Positions 44,299-54,237 of a DNA stretch of 64,000 bases are shown piece after piece. Within the stretch, counting starts at the first letter, position 1, and every line of letters begins with the position of its first letter. The notes beneath the pieces are model-generated. The model was not told the DNA's origin. It saw nothing but the letters and a program-made list of their open reading frames with translations, and ran no database searches. The translations under genes and the position numbers were made by a program. This DNA comes from Herbiconiux sp. SALV-R1 (lineage in GTDB: Bacteria; Actinomycetota; Actinomycetes; Actinomycetales; Microbacteriaceae): the NCBI RefSeq assembly GCF_013113715.1, contig NZ_CP053344.1, positions 1,302,001 through 1,366,000 of the forward strand, written 5' to 3'.

Positions 44299-45687
44299 GT
44301 GGTAGATCCAACAGAGCAAATCGTCGAAGCGGATGAGTCTGTGATCGCGGGTCTCGACTATTGGCGCACCCTCCCGGTGAAGCAGCAGCCGGAGTGGCCC
44401 GACCAGAACGCCGTCGAGGCGGTGTCGCGTGAGATCGCGACGCTGCCGCCGCTGGTGTTCGCCGGTGAGGTCGACAACCTGCGCGATCGGCTCGCATCCG
44501 CTGCTCGTGGAGAGGCGTTCCTCCTGCAGGGCGGCGACTGCGCCGAGACCTTCGCCGGGGCCACCGCCGACCAGATCAAAGACCGGGTGAAGACCGTTCT
44601 GCAGATGGCCGTGGTGCTCACCTACGGCGCCTCGATGCCGGTCATCAAGATGGGGCGCATGGCGGGTCAGTTCGCGAAGCCCCGGTCGAGCGACACCGAG
44701 ACGCGGGGCGGCGTGACGCTGCCGGCCTACCGCGGCGACATCGTGAACGGCTACGACTTCACCCCCGAGTCGCGCACCGCGAACCCGCAGCGTCTGCTCG
44801 ACGGGTACCACGTGGCGGCGTCGACGCTCAACCTCATCCGGGCGTTCACGCAGGGTGGCTTCGCCGACCTGCGGCAGGTGCACACCTGGAACAAGGGCTT
44901 CACCTCGAACCCGGCGAATGTGCGCTACGAGCAGCTGGCGGGCGAGATCGACCGTGCGGTGAAGTTCATGGTGGCGTGCGGCGCCGACTTCGAGGCGCTG
45001 AAGCGCACCGAGTTCTTCGTGTCGCACGAGGCGCTGCTGTTCGACTACGAGCGGCCCATGACGCGCATCGACTCGCGCACCGGAACGCCGTACAACACCT
45101 CGTCGCACTTCGTCTGGATCGGCGAGCGCACGCGCGGCCTCGACGACGCGCACGTCGACTTCCTCTCGCGGGTGCGCAACCCGCTGGGTGTGAAGCTCGG
45201 GCCCACCACCTCGCCCGACGACATGCTGCGCCTCATCGACAAGCTCGACCCGAACCGCGAGCCCGGGCGTCTCACCTTCATCACGCGGATGGGGGCGGGC
45301 AAGATCCGCGACGCGCTGCCGCCGCTGCTCGAGGCCATCAAGAAGGCGGATGCGCTGCCGCTGTGGGTCACCGACCCCATGCACGGTAACGGACTCACCA
45401 CCCCCACCGGGTACAAGACCCGTCGTTTCGACGACGTGGTCGACGAGGTGAAGGGCTTCTTCGAAGCGCACCGTGATGCGGGCACGCACCCCGGTGGCAT
45501 CCACGTCGAGCTCACGGGCGACGACGTGACCGAGTGCCTCGGCGGCTCCGAGCAGATCGACGAGGCCACCCTCGCCACCCGCTACGAGTCGCTCTGCGAC
45601 CCGCGCCTGAACCACATGCAGTCGCTCGAGCTCGCGTTCCTCGTGGCCGAGGAGCTCGTCGCCTCCCCCGGAGGGCGTCGCAGCTAG
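44299..45687 (+). CDS. aroG: Class II 3-deoxy-7-phosphoheptulonate (DAHP) synthase
   Basis: First step of the shikimate pathway: condensation of phosphoenolpyruvate and erythrose-4-phosphate. The 462-residue protein is class II: WPDQNAVEAVSREIATLPPLV, FLLQGGDCAETF, the conserved KPRSSDTE, SHEALLFDYERPMTR, GVKLGPTTSPDDMLRLID and HPGGIHVELTGDDVTECLGG. Such enzymes in actinobacteria are feedback-regulated by aromatic amino acids. GTG start preceded by CAGGGAA. Confidence 0.96.
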   Translation: MVDPTEQIVEADESVIAGLDYWRTLPVKQQPEWPDQNAVEAVSREIATLPPLVFAGEVDNLRDRLASAARGEAFLLQGGDCAETFAGATADQIKDRVKTVLQMAVVLTYGASMPVIKMGRMAGQFAKPRSSDTETRGGVTLPAYRGDIVNGYDFTPESRTANPQRLLDGYHVAASTLNLIRAFTQGGFADLRQVHTWNKGFTSNPANVRYEQLAGEIDRAVKFMVACGADFEALKRTEFFVSHEALLFDYERPMTRIDSRTGTPYNTSSHFVWIGERTRGLDDAHVDFLSRVRNPLGVKLGPTTSPDDMLRLIDKLDPNREPGRLTFITRMGAGKIRDALPPLLEAIKKADALPLWVTDPMHGNGLTTPTGYKTRRFDDVVDEVKGFFEAHRDAGTHPGGIHVELTGDDVTECLGGSEQIDEATLATRYESLCDPRLNHMQSLELAFLVAEELVASPGGRRS

Positions 45688-45706
45688 CCCTTCCCGTCGG
45701 CCTCTT

Positions 45707-45755
45707 CAGAAGCCTTCTCAGAGCTGATAGATTCTCAGCTATGAGAAGGCTTCTG
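45707..45755. promoter_or_regulatory. Inverted repeat around the -10 element and start codon of the cell-wall-binding gene
   Basis: Perfect 14-bp arms CAGAAGCCTTCTCA (45707-45720) and TGAGAAGGCTTCTG (45742-45755), continued inward by AGCTGA/TCAGCT. The centre is TAGATT (45728-45733), a good -10 hexamer ending 7 bp before the ATG at 45741. No Shine-Dalgarno is seen, so the mRNA is probably leaderless, and the repeat is then a DNA-level operator (or cruciform) rather than an RNA hairpin. Confidence 0.7.
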
Positions 45756-47945
45756 CGTGCGCTGGTGGCGGTGGCGGTCGGTGTCGGTGGGATGCTCGTG
45801 GTGCCGGGGGCGGCCGTGGGCGAGGAGGTCGCGGCCACGCCACCGCCGATCCAGGTGGTGAGCACGCCGCGCGACGAGCCGGGGCGAGGTGGCGATGGCG
45901 ATTCCACGGAGGCGGACATCACGCCCGATGGGCGGTACGCGGTCTTCACCTCGTCGTCGCACGACCTCAGTTCCACCCCGACAGCCGCTTACACGCACAT
46001 CTACCTCCGTGACACGGCGACCGGGTCGATCCGGCTCATTAGCGCGGTGCCCGACGGCAGTAGGTCCGGTAATTTCGCGTCATGGGGTGCGGCGATCTCC
46101 GACGACGGATCTCGTGTGGCGTTTCTGTCGCTGGCGAGTGATCTGCTAACTACTCCCGTCTCGACAGAAGCGAGGGCGTACCTGTGGAGCCGCGATACCG
46201 CCCGTATCGAGCTGGTCTCGGTGGCCACCCTCGATCGTCCGGTCGATGATCTCGACCTCTCGGGCGACGGCACCACCCTGGCCTTCGTCACCTCAGCCAC
46301 GAACGTGGCAGCGATCCCCACCTACAACAAACAGCAGATCTATAAGACTGACCTCGCCAGTGGTGAGGTGACGTTGATCAGCACGAGCGATACCGGCACC
46401 GCCAGCGTAGGCGGAAGTTCACAGCCATCGATCTCGCGTGATGGAACCGTCATCGCGTTCACGGCGACCGATATGGAGGTTGGCGGCAGCTCGTCGATGC
46501 GACCCGAAGTCTTCCGATGGAGCCGTTCGTTCGGTGCGGAGAACGTGAGTGGCTTCGGAAACGGGACGTCGACGTCGCCCAGCGTCTCGGCCGACGGAGG
46601 CACGATCGCCTTCGTGAGCACGTCGACGGACATCACGTTCCGGCCCGTCAACGGCAAACGGCAGATCTTCGTGAGGGAGATGCGAGACTCCTACCCACGG
46701 CTCGTCAGCATGACCCCTCACCGCCAAACCGCGGGCGATGGCGAGTCGTACGGTCCCGCCCTGAGCGCGGACGGCCATGACCTCGCCTACGTGTCGACGG
46801 CGACGCAACTCGTCGCGGGTGCCGACGGGAGCCCGCAGGTGTACGTGGGGGACATCTGGGCCTACGGACTGCGCATCGCCTCGCGGACGTCCGAGGGTCG
46901 GCTCGCCAATCACTCTCCCGGAGGGCTTGCAGTCGATGACGACGCGAGCGTCGTGCTCTTCGAGACCTCCGCCGACAACCTCGTGCCCGCGGTGACCGGG
47001 CAGCAGGTCTATGCGTCGCAGAGTCATTCGGCGCGTACGGTCGAGCGCATCGGCGGAGCTGACCGCTACGAGGTATCGGCGAAGATCTCGGCCCAGGTGT
47101 TCCCGCCCTACGTGCCTGTGGTCTATCTAGCGTCGGGGGAGGGATATGCCGATGCCTTATCCGGTGGTGCGATGGCGGGCGTGCAGAGCGGGCCCGTGCT
47201 GCTGGCCCGGAAGGAGTCGATCCCCGATGTCGTGCTCACTGAGCTGGCTCGGCTCAAGCCGCACCGGATCGTCGTGCTGGGTGGACTCAACACCATCGAT
47301 GAGGCGGTCGTGTCAAGTCTCGCCGGCTACGCGACGCAGGTCGTCCGGGCATCAGGCAGCGACCGGTACGCGACGTCCATCGAGGTGTTGAAGTCGTGGG
47401 CGCGCGAGTCGTTCGTGTCAGGGCAGAAAGTCATCGTGACGTCGGGCGAGAACTTTCCCGATGCTCTGGCGGGTGCCGCTCTCGCGGGTAATCGCTGGGC
47501 GCCGGTGCTGTTGACTCAACGCGACAGCGTCAGTCAGACGACCCTCGACGAGATCACGCGCATTGGCACGGTTGAGGTTCTCGTGCTGGGGGGCGCGAAC
47601 TCGGTCTCCGACGCCGTGGTGCAGAAATTGGGGACGGTGGCCACGACACGGCGGGTGGGGGGCGTTGATCGTTACGCGGTCGCAGCTGCACTGCTGCCAG
47701 AGTTCGGGTCGACAAGCGGAATCGTGTACATCGCGTCGGGCGAGAACTATCCCGATGCGCTGTCGGCGAGCGCGTCAGCGGTACAAGAGTACGCGCCGGT
47801 GTTGCTGGTGACCAAGAACTCCATCCCCGACGCGACGAAGGCAGTCCTCAGCAGCTTCAAGCCCCTCCGCATCGTCGTGCTGGGTGGCCCCAACACCATT
47901 TCGAACGCTGTGGTTGCCGAACTGGGGACCTACTTGCGCCCCTGA
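45741..47945 (+). CDS. Secreted propeller protein with three cell-wall-binding (CWB2) repeats
   Basis: A 734-residue exported protein. Signal peptide at residues 1-27 (RRLLRALVAVAVGVGGMLVV, then PGAAVG). A TolB-like beta-propeller follows, with seven recurring xSxDGxxxAFxSxxxxL units (for example ITPDGRYAVFTSSSHDL, ISDDGSRVAFLSLASDL, VSADGGTIAFVSTSTDI), about residues 45-430. Three cell-wall-binding type 2 repeats complete it (about 433-734), each with DRY, SGENFPDAL-like and VVLGG motifs. Role unknown; it is probably held non-covalently on the cell surface. Composition is less GC-biased than neighbours and includes a rare TTA leucine codon (47157-47159). An IS element follows it directly. 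Confidence 0.88.
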   Translation: MRRLLRALVAVAVGVGGMLVVPGAAVGEEVAATPPPIQVVSTPRDEPGRGGDGDSTEADITPDGRYAVFTSSSHDLSSTPTAAYTHIYLRDTATGSIRLISAVPDGSRSGNFASWGAAISDDGSRVAFLSLASDLLTTPVSTEARAYLWSRDTARIELVSVATLDRPVDDLDLSGDGTTLAFVTSATNVAAIPTYNKQQIYKTDLASGEVTLISTSDTGTASVGGSSQPSISRDGTVIAFTATDMEVGGSSSMRPEVFRWSRSFGAENVSGFGNGTSTSPSVSADGGTIAFVSTSTDITFRPVNGKRQIFVREMRDSYPRLVSMTPHRQTAGDGESYGPALSADGHDLAYVSTATQLVAGADGSPQVYVGDIWAYGLRIASRTSEGRLANHSPGGLAVDDDASVVLFETSADNLVPAVTGQQVYASQSHSARTVERIGGADRYEVSAKISAQVFPPYVPVVYLASGEGYADALSGGAMAGVQSGPVLLARKESIPDVVLTELARLKPHRIVVLGGLNTIDEAVVSSLAGYATQVVRASGSDRYATSIEVLKSWARESFVSGQKVIVTSGENFPDALAGAALAGNRWAPVLLTQRDSVSQTTLDEITRIGTVEVLVLGGANSVSDAVVQKLGTVATTRRVGGVDRYAVAAALLPEFGSTSGIVYIASGENYPDALSASASAVQEYAPVLLVTKNSIPDATKAVLSSFKPLRIVVLGGPNTISNAVVAELGTYLRP

Positions 47946-47954
47946 GCCCACGCG

Positions 47955-47973
47955 TTGGTCGCACAAAGTGCTC
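47955..47973. repeat. REP-like palindrome, half copy
   Basis: TTGGTCGCACAAAGTGCTC matches the left arm of the copies at 805-858 and 49371-49424, but no right arm follows. It lies 24 bp before the left end of the IS element. Confidence 0.75.
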
Positions 47974-48064
47974 TCTTGGGACGGCGGAGTCATATGGTGG
48001 GACTGCTGAGGGTTTGGGTGACTCCTGATCTGTGGTGATTCGTCACCGCTGGAAGGATGTCCTC

Positions 48065-48370
48065 ATGCCTAAACCGGTCCCCAGGGAGTTCCGGGACGAC
48101 GTCGTTGCTATTGCGTTGCGGAGGGAGTCGTCGTTCGCGCAGATCGCGAAGGACTTCGGGATCTCCGAGTCCTGCGTGCAGCGATGGGTCAAGATCGCTG
48201 AGGTCGACGGTGGTCGGCGGTCCGGTGTCAGCTCGAGCGAAGCGGCTGAGAACCGTGAGCTGCGTAAGCGGGTGAAGCTGCTCGAGCAGGAGGTCGAGAT
48301 CCTTTGGCGTGCGGCGGCGTATCTGTCGCAGGCGAACCTGTCTGGCCCAAAAGGCTCTACCCGCTCGTGA
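48065..48370 (+). CDS. IS3-family transposase OrfA
   Basis: DNA-binding subunit of the transposase, 101 residues. The helix-turn-helix is at about residues 8-45 (FRDDVVAIALRRESSFAQIAKDFGISESCVQRW), followed by a leucine-zipper-like helix (ENRELRKRVKLLEQEVEIL). The ATG at 48065 follows GGAAGGA by 8 bases. The run AAAAG at 48349-48353 is a -1 slippery site that would join OrfA (at ...SGPK) to the OrfB frame (RLYPLVSEL...), giving the full OrfAB enzyme. Confidence 0.93.
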   Translation: MPKPVPREFRDDVVAIALRRESSFAQIAKDFGISESCVQRWVKIAEVDGGRRSGVSSSEAAENRELRKRVKLLEQEVEILWRAAAYLSQANLSGPKGSTRS

Positions 48371-49224
48371 GTGAACTCGCCGCCGACGGTATCCCCGTCG
48401 CGGTGACGTGTCGGGTGTTGAAGTTCGCGAAACAGCCGTACTACCGGTGGCTGCAGGATCCCGTCTCGCGACGGGACTGGGACGACGCGCAGCTGACCAA
48501 CGCGGCGATCGACGTGCATGCCGACGACCCGGCGTTCGGTTACAGGTTCATCGCCGACGAGCTCGCCGCGGCCGGGTTCACCGCGTCGGAGCGGCGGGTG
48601 TGGCGCCTGTGTTCCGAGAATGAGATCTTCAGCGCATTCATCCGCAAACGCCGCGGCAAGGGCCGTCTGGTCGGCCCGCCGGTGCGCGACGATCTCGTCC
48701 GGCGGGAGTTCACCGCGACCGGTCCTGACCGGCTCTGGCTCACCGACATCTCCGAACACCCGACCGGCGAGGGGAAGGTCTATCTCTGCGCCGTGAAGGA
48801 CGTCTGGTCGAACCGGATCGTCGGCTACTCGATCAACGAACGGATGACGTCAGAGCTCGCCGTGTCGGCGCTGCGGATGGCGATCCAGCGCCGCAACCCG
48901 ACCGCGACGACCGTTCACAGCGATAGGGGCAGCCAGTTCCGTTCGCGGCGATTCCAGGCCGAATTGGACCGGAACGGGCTCGTCGGCTCCATGGGCAGAG
49001 TCGGCGCCGCCGGAGACAACGCGCCCATGGAGTCGTTCTTCGCTCTGCTGCAGAAGAACGTTCTCAACAGCCGCCGCTGGCCCACCCGAGACGATCTCCG
49101 CCTCGCCAACGTGACCTGGATCGAGCGGACCTACCACCGGCGTCGCCGGCAACGTGTCCTCGGCAAGTTGACGCCCGTCGAGTTCGAAGCAATTATGACC
49201 ACACCGGCCGCATCCGCGGCCTAA
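48304..49224 (+). CDS. IS3-family transposase OrfB (catalytic)
   Basis: Catalytic half of the transposase, in the -1 frame relative to OrfA. The frame opens with a TTG at 48304 but is most likely expressed only as the OrfAB frameshift product from 48352 onward. Integrase core: D148 in WLTDISEHP, D207 in HSDRGSQF and E243 in NAPMESFFALLQKN, with the canonical 35-residue spacing between the last two. The HTH_21 region YRFIADELAAAGFTASERRVWRL is present. No stops or gaps, so it may still be active. Confidence 0.93.
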   Translation: MACGGVSVAGEPVWPKRLYPLVSELAADGIPVAVTCRVLKFAKQPYYRWLQDPVSRRDWDDAQLTNAAIDVHADDPAFGYRFIADELAAAGFTASERRVWRLCSENEIFSAFIRKRRGKGRLVGPPVRDDLVRREFTATGPDRLWLTDISEHPTGEGKVYLCAVKDVWSNRIVGYSINERMTSELAVSALRMAIQRRNPTATTVHSDRGSQFRSRRFQAELDRNGLVGSMGRVGAAGDNAPMESFFALLQKNVLNSRRWPTRDDLRLANVTWIERTYHRRRRQRVLGKLTPVEFEAIMTTPAASAA

Positions 49225-49288
49225 CGAGAAGAGTCACCAAGACCTTCAGCAGTCCCATGTGTGTGCGCCCTAGCTCTTTGCCCTGCTT

Positions 49289-49340
49289 TGGTCGCTCAAT
49301 GTGCTCTCTTGCGGGGCTGAGAGAGCACATTGAGCGACTA
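49289..49340. repeat. REP-like palindrome, copy 2
   Basis: Arms TGGTCGCTCAATGTGCTCTC (49289-49308) and GAGAGCACATTGAGCGACTA (49321-49340), one mismatch. Same layout as copy 1 with CAAT for CAAA, changed in both arms, so the base-pairing is kept. Confidence 0.85.
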
Positions 49341-49370
49341 CGAGGGAGGGAGTGTGCGCTCTGCGGGAGG

Positions 49371-49424
49371 TTGGTCGCGCAAAGTGCTGGCTTCGTGCGC
49401 TGAGGGAGCACTTCGTGCGACCAA
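49371..49424. repeat. REP-like palindrome, copy 3
   Basis: Arms TTGGTCGCGCAAAGTGCT (49371-49388) and AGCACTTCGTGCGACCAA (49407-49424). It lies just downstream of the serine/threonine kinase gene (stop at 49463). Confidence 0.85.
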
Positions 49425-49462
49425 GAGGGCGAGCCGACAATGCGGGGCGCGGCGGTGCGGGG

Positions 49463-51451
<1,989 letters not shown>

Positions 51452-51521
51452 AGCTCCGAGTCTAGAGAGCGACCCATCGAGATAGCCGCATAGACACCGG
51501 GTGATGTGGCAATCTGTACCT

Positions 51522-51863
51522 GTGACTGATCTGCCCGCCACCGAATGGCTGACGATTCCCGATCTGGTCGAGGTGCTCGGCCTCACCCAGAGCAAGGTGC
51601 GGAGGGTGATCGAGGAGCGCTCGCTCGTCGCGGTGCGTCGCGACGGCGTGCTCAAGGTTCCGGCGAGCTTCGTCAAAGACGGCGAACCCCTGAAGGAGCT
51701 CCGCGGCACCGTCATCCTGCTCGCCGACAACCACTTCAGCGACGACGAGATCGTCGAGTGGCTGCTCGAGCAGAACGAGACTCTGGATGCGGCACCCATC
51801 GATGCGCTCCGCTCCGGTCGCAAGACCGAGGTGCGCCGGGTGGCGCAGGCGCTCGCCTTCTAG
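51522..51863 (+). CDS. Rv2175c-family DNA-binding protein
   Basis: A 113-residue protein with an N-terminal helix-turn-helix (TEWLTIPDLVEVLGLTQSKVRRVIEERSLVAVRR) and a C-terminal helical part with FSDDEIVEWLLEQNETL. In M. tuberculosis the homologue is a substrate of PknL encoded beside it; here it is divergent from the PASTA kinase with 70 bp between, the same pairing. GTG start at 51522 chosen for the conserved start of the fold; GTG 51501 and ATG 51504 are alternatives. Confidence 0.88.
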   Translation: MTDLPATEWLTIPDLVEVLGLTQSKVRRVIEERSLVAVRRDGVLKVPASFVKDGEPLKELRGTVILLADNHFSDDEIVEWLLEQNETLDAAPIDALRSGRKTEVRRVAQALAF

Positions 51864-51923
51864 GGTTCGAGTTCGACCGCAGACCCGGCGAGACGCCACG
51901 GCGCCAGACGGCGCCCGACGGTC

Positions 51924-53030
51924 TTACGCCTCCCGCTGCGTGATCACCCGCGCCAGGCTGGCCAGCTCCGCGCGCGCCGTGTCGCCGACCGGCGCCCCGG
52001 CCAGCACCTCGAGCGCCTCCCGGTAGCGCGCGTCGATCATCGTCTCGACGTCGCCGACCGCGCCGGTGTCGAGGATGGTGCTCTGCAGCATCCTGATCTG
52101 ACCCTCGTCGAGCTCGGGGTCGCCGAGCAGCTCGTCGAACAGCCGCCTCGCCGACGCGTCGAGCCGCGTGCGGGCGAGCGCGACCAGCACGGTGCGCTTG
52201 CCCTCGCGCAGGTCGTCGCCGCTCGGCTTGCCGGTGCGTGCCGAGTCGCCGAACACGCCGAGCAGGTCGTCGCGCAGCTGGAAGGCGATGCCGAGCGGCA
52301 GGCCGAAGCCGCGCAGCGCCTCGACCTGCTCGAGCGTGGCTCCCCGCAGCGATGCGCCGATGACGAGGGGCGCCTCGACGCTGTATTTCGCCGACTTGTA
52401 CACGATGACCCGCTCGGCACGGGCGAGCGCCTGCTCGGGATCGGCCGTCGCCCACGCCCGCTCCTCCTGCAGGTCGAGGTACTGGCCGAGGGTGACCTCG
52501 GTGCGCATCTCGTCGAGGGCGGCCCGCGCGGCGACGTGCGTGGCGAGCGACGGCGCCTCGAGGATGGCGTGCGCGATGAGCTCGTCGCTCCAGGCCAGCA
52601 GCAGGTCGCCGAGGAGGATCGCCCCGCCCTCGCCGAACTCGGCCGCCGAGCCGCGCCACCCCTCGTCGCGGTGCAGCGCCTCGAAGCGACGGTGCACGCT
52701 CGGCCCGCCGCGCCGGGTGTCGGAGTTGTCGATGATGTCGTCGTGCACCAGCGCCGCGGCGTGGAAGAGCTCGAGCCCGGCGCACAGATCGACCAGCGCG
52801 TCGAGCTCCGTCTCACCGGGAACAGCGGATGCGGTGGTCGCCGGCGCCACGGCCCGCCAGCCCCAGTAGCAGAACTGCGCCCTGAACCTCTTGCCGCCGC
52901 TGAGAAGATCCCGCGAGAAGCTCGCGAAGGGCGTGAGCTCGGGCGCGATGCGTCGGAGAATGGGATCACGGGACGTGAGGAATTCAGCGATTCTGGCGTC
53001 GACGAGATTGACTAGGCGCGGGCTTTCCAT
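51924..53030 (-). CDS. idsA: Polyprenyl (geranylgeranyl-type) diphosphate synthase
   Basis: Trans-prenyltransferase that elongates isoprenoid diphosphates. The 368-residue protein has the first Asp-rich motif in LVHDDIIDNSD, the second in LRDDLLGVFGD, GGKRFRAQFC (substrate lysine and arginine), and GYLDL-like region LGQYLDLQEE. Product length cannot be read with certainty; carotenoid, menaquinone or polyprenyl-phosphate precursors are possible. Start ATG 53030 (GTG 53033 adjacent), with TAGGCT about 9 bases upstream and no clear Shine-Dalgarno. It lies beside the pknL/Rv2175c pair, as idsA2 does in mycobacteria. Confidence 0.92.
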   Translation of the reverse strand: MESPRLVNLVDARIAEFLTSRDPILRRIAPELTPFASFSRDLLSGGKRFRAQFCYWGWRAVAPATTASAVPGETELDALVDLCAGLELFHAAALVHDDIIDNSDTRRGGPSVHRRFEALHRDEGWRGSAAEFGEGGAILLGDLLLAWSDELIAHAILEAPSLATHVAARAALDEMRTEVTLGQYLDLQEERAWATADPEQALARAERVIVYKSAKYSVEAPLVIGASLRGATLEQVEALRGFGLPLGIAFQLRDDLLGVFGDSARTGKPSGDDLREGKRTVLVALARTRLDASARRLFDELLGDPELDEGQIRMLQSTILDTGAVGDVETMIDARYREALEVLAGAPVGDTARAELASLARVITQREA

Positions 53031-53061
53031 CACTCGCCTAGCCTAGCTAGACCGAGCGCAC

Positions 53062-53067
53062 TACAAT
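53062..53067 (+). promoter_or_regulatory. Putative -10 element of the DUF3040 gene
   Basis: TACAAT lies 42 bp before the ATG at 53110, divergent from the idsA promoter. Confidence 0.5.
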
Positions 53068-53109
53068 CAGCACTACCACGCGCCGGTCCCGAACCTGAGG
53101 TGAAATAGG

Positions 53110-53529
53110 ATGCCGCTTTCGGAGCAAGAACAGAGACTCCTCGATGAGATGGAGCGCAGCCTCTACCACAACGATGCCGACTTCGTCTCGGCCGTCGGAG
53201 GTGGCCGTGGGCGATTGAACTACGGCGCGCTGGTGCTGGGGATCCTTGTCGGCATCCTCGGTCTCGGTGTCGTCATCGCCGGGGTGGTCTTCCGCCAGCC
53301 CCTCATCGGCATCGTCGGCTTCATCGCCATGTTCGGCGGGGTGCTGCTGGCCTTGCGCCGCACCCGTCGTGGTGCGCCCGCCGCACCGGCCGAGCCCACC
53401 GCATCCGGTGCCTCCTCGGCTCGGGGTGCGAGCCGTGGCGGTTCGAGCGGCGGCAACGCCTCGGGCTCCGGCTTCATGGACAGGTTGAACGACCGGTGGG
53501 AGCGTCGCGACGACGATCGCAACGAGTGA
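53110..53529 (+). CDS. DUF3040 membrane protein
   Basis: A 139-residue membrane protein with the DUF3040 N-terminus (MPLSEQEQRLLDEMERSLYHNDADFVSA). Two membrane helices (about 40-62 and 65-83) form a hairpin, and an A/S/G-rich tail ends in charged RLNDRWERRDDDRNE. The gene commonly precedes mraZ in actinobacteria. Function unknown; linkage to the dcw cluster suggests a cell-envelope role. It is followed by a strong terminator. Confidence 0.9.
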   Translation: MPLSEQEQRLLDEMERSLYHNDADFVSAVGGGRGRLNYGALVLGILVGILGLGVVIAGVVFRQPLIGIVGFIAMFGGVLLALRRTRRGAPAAPAEPTASGASSARGASRGGSSGGNASGSGFMDRLNDRWERRDDDRNE

Positions 53530-53563
53530 CGCGCGGGCCCTCCACAGCCCACCACCACGACAG

Positions 53564-53592
53564 AGACCGGCCTTCGGGCCGGTCTTTTTTTG
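53564..53592 (+). terminator. Intrinsic terminator after the DUF3040 gene
   Basis: AGACCGGCC (53564-53572), TTCG tetraloop, GGCCGGTCT (53577-53585), then a run of seven T residues. It separates the DUF3040 gene from the mraZ promoter. Confidence 0.95.
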
Positions 53593-53621
53593 TGCCCGCA
53601 TCCTCCCCGGGGGCGCCTGAG

Positions 53622-53644
53622 CCCTCCATTTCCCTCCACCCCCC
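53622..53644 (-). promoter_or_regulatory. Second, inverted set of MraZ-like half-sites
   Basis: On the complementary strand this reads GTGGAGGGAAATGGAGGG: two (G/A)TGGAG units 10 bp apart, the same spacing as the array at 53712-53737 but in opposite orientation and about 75 bp upstream of it. Confidence 0.45.
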
Positions 53645-53704
53645 AAGTTCGGCTTGAATACCCCGGACTTCGGGGGATTTTTGCGCGCCACGACCGCGTT
53701 TTCG

Positions 53705-53737
53705 TTGTTAGGTGGTGGAGAGTGGAGTAAAGTGGAG
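53705..53737 (+). promoter_or_regulatory. mraZ promoter with MraZ boxes
   Basis: TTGTTA (53705-53710) and TAAAGT (53728-53733) with a 17-bp spacer. Three GTGG(A/T)G units at 53712, 53722 and 53732, exactly 10 bp apart, fill the spacer and overlap the -10. This is the known MraZ autorepression layout, in which an MraZ ring binds direct repeats. Confidence 0.88.
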
Positions 53738-53777
53738 TGCAAGCCCACAATCCTGGCCGGACGAGAAGGGGAGGTAG

Positions 53778-54209
53778 ATGTTCCTTGGCACCTACGCCCC
53801 CAAGCTCGACGACAAAGGGCGCATCATCCTTCCCGCCAAGTTCCGCGACGAACTGGCCGGGGGAGTGGTCATGACCCGCGGGCAGGAGAACTGCATCTAC
53901 GTGTTCTCGAACCGCGAGTTCGAGGCGCTGCACGAGAAGATCCGTCAGGCTCCCGTCACCAGCAAGCAGGCGCGCGACTACCTCCGCGTCTTCCTCTCCG
54001 GCGCCAGCGCCGAGACCCCCGACAAGCAGCACCGCGTGACGGTGCCCGCTCCGCTTCGCGCCTACGCCAAGCTCGACCGCGACCTCGTCGTGATCGGTGC
54101 CGGCAGCCGCGCCGAGATCTGGGACGCCGAGGCCTGGAACAGCTACCTCGCCGCCCAGGAGGCCGCCTTCTCCGAGACCGACGAGGAGGTGATCCCGGGA
54201 CTGTTCTGA
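53778..54209 (+). CDS. mraZ: Transcriptional regulator MraZ
   Basis: First gene of the dcw cluster; an AbrB-like (SpoVT/AbrB fold) ring-forming repressor of its own operon. The 143 residues contain the two DXXXR motifs, in [17 protein letters not shown] near the N-terminus and [16 protein letters not shown] in the second half. AGGGGAGG lies just before the ATG. Three GTGG(A/T)G repeats overlap its promoter. Confidence 0.97.
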   Translation: MFLGTYAPKLDDKGRIILPAKFRDELAGGVVMTRGQENCIYVFSNREFEALHEKIRQAPVTSKQARDYLRVFLSGASAETPDKQHRVTVPAPLRAYAKLDRDLVVIGAGSRAEIWDAEAWNSYLAAQEAAFSETDEEVIPGLF

Positions 54210-54237
54210 GTCGCCGCCCCTGACTCCCAGCCGTTCA

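Larger units (their letters stand above)
47998..49257 (+). mobile_element. IS3-family insertion sequence (complete, 1260 bp)
   Basis: The terminal inverted repeats are 27 bp: the left end 47998-48024 starts TGGGACTGCTGAGGGTTTGG, and the right end 49231-49257 ends GACCTTCAGCAGTCCCA, matching with a few mismatches. Both termini obey the TG...CA rule. Two overlapping frames encode the transposase. No target-site duplication is seen (flanks ATGG and TGTG), so the insertion may be old, or one flank was rearranged. Confidence 0.93.

Noticed and set aside
45707-45755. Intrinsic terminator of the DAHP synthase gene
   Set aside because: The arms are perfect but no T-run follows, and the right arm lies within the next coding sequence.
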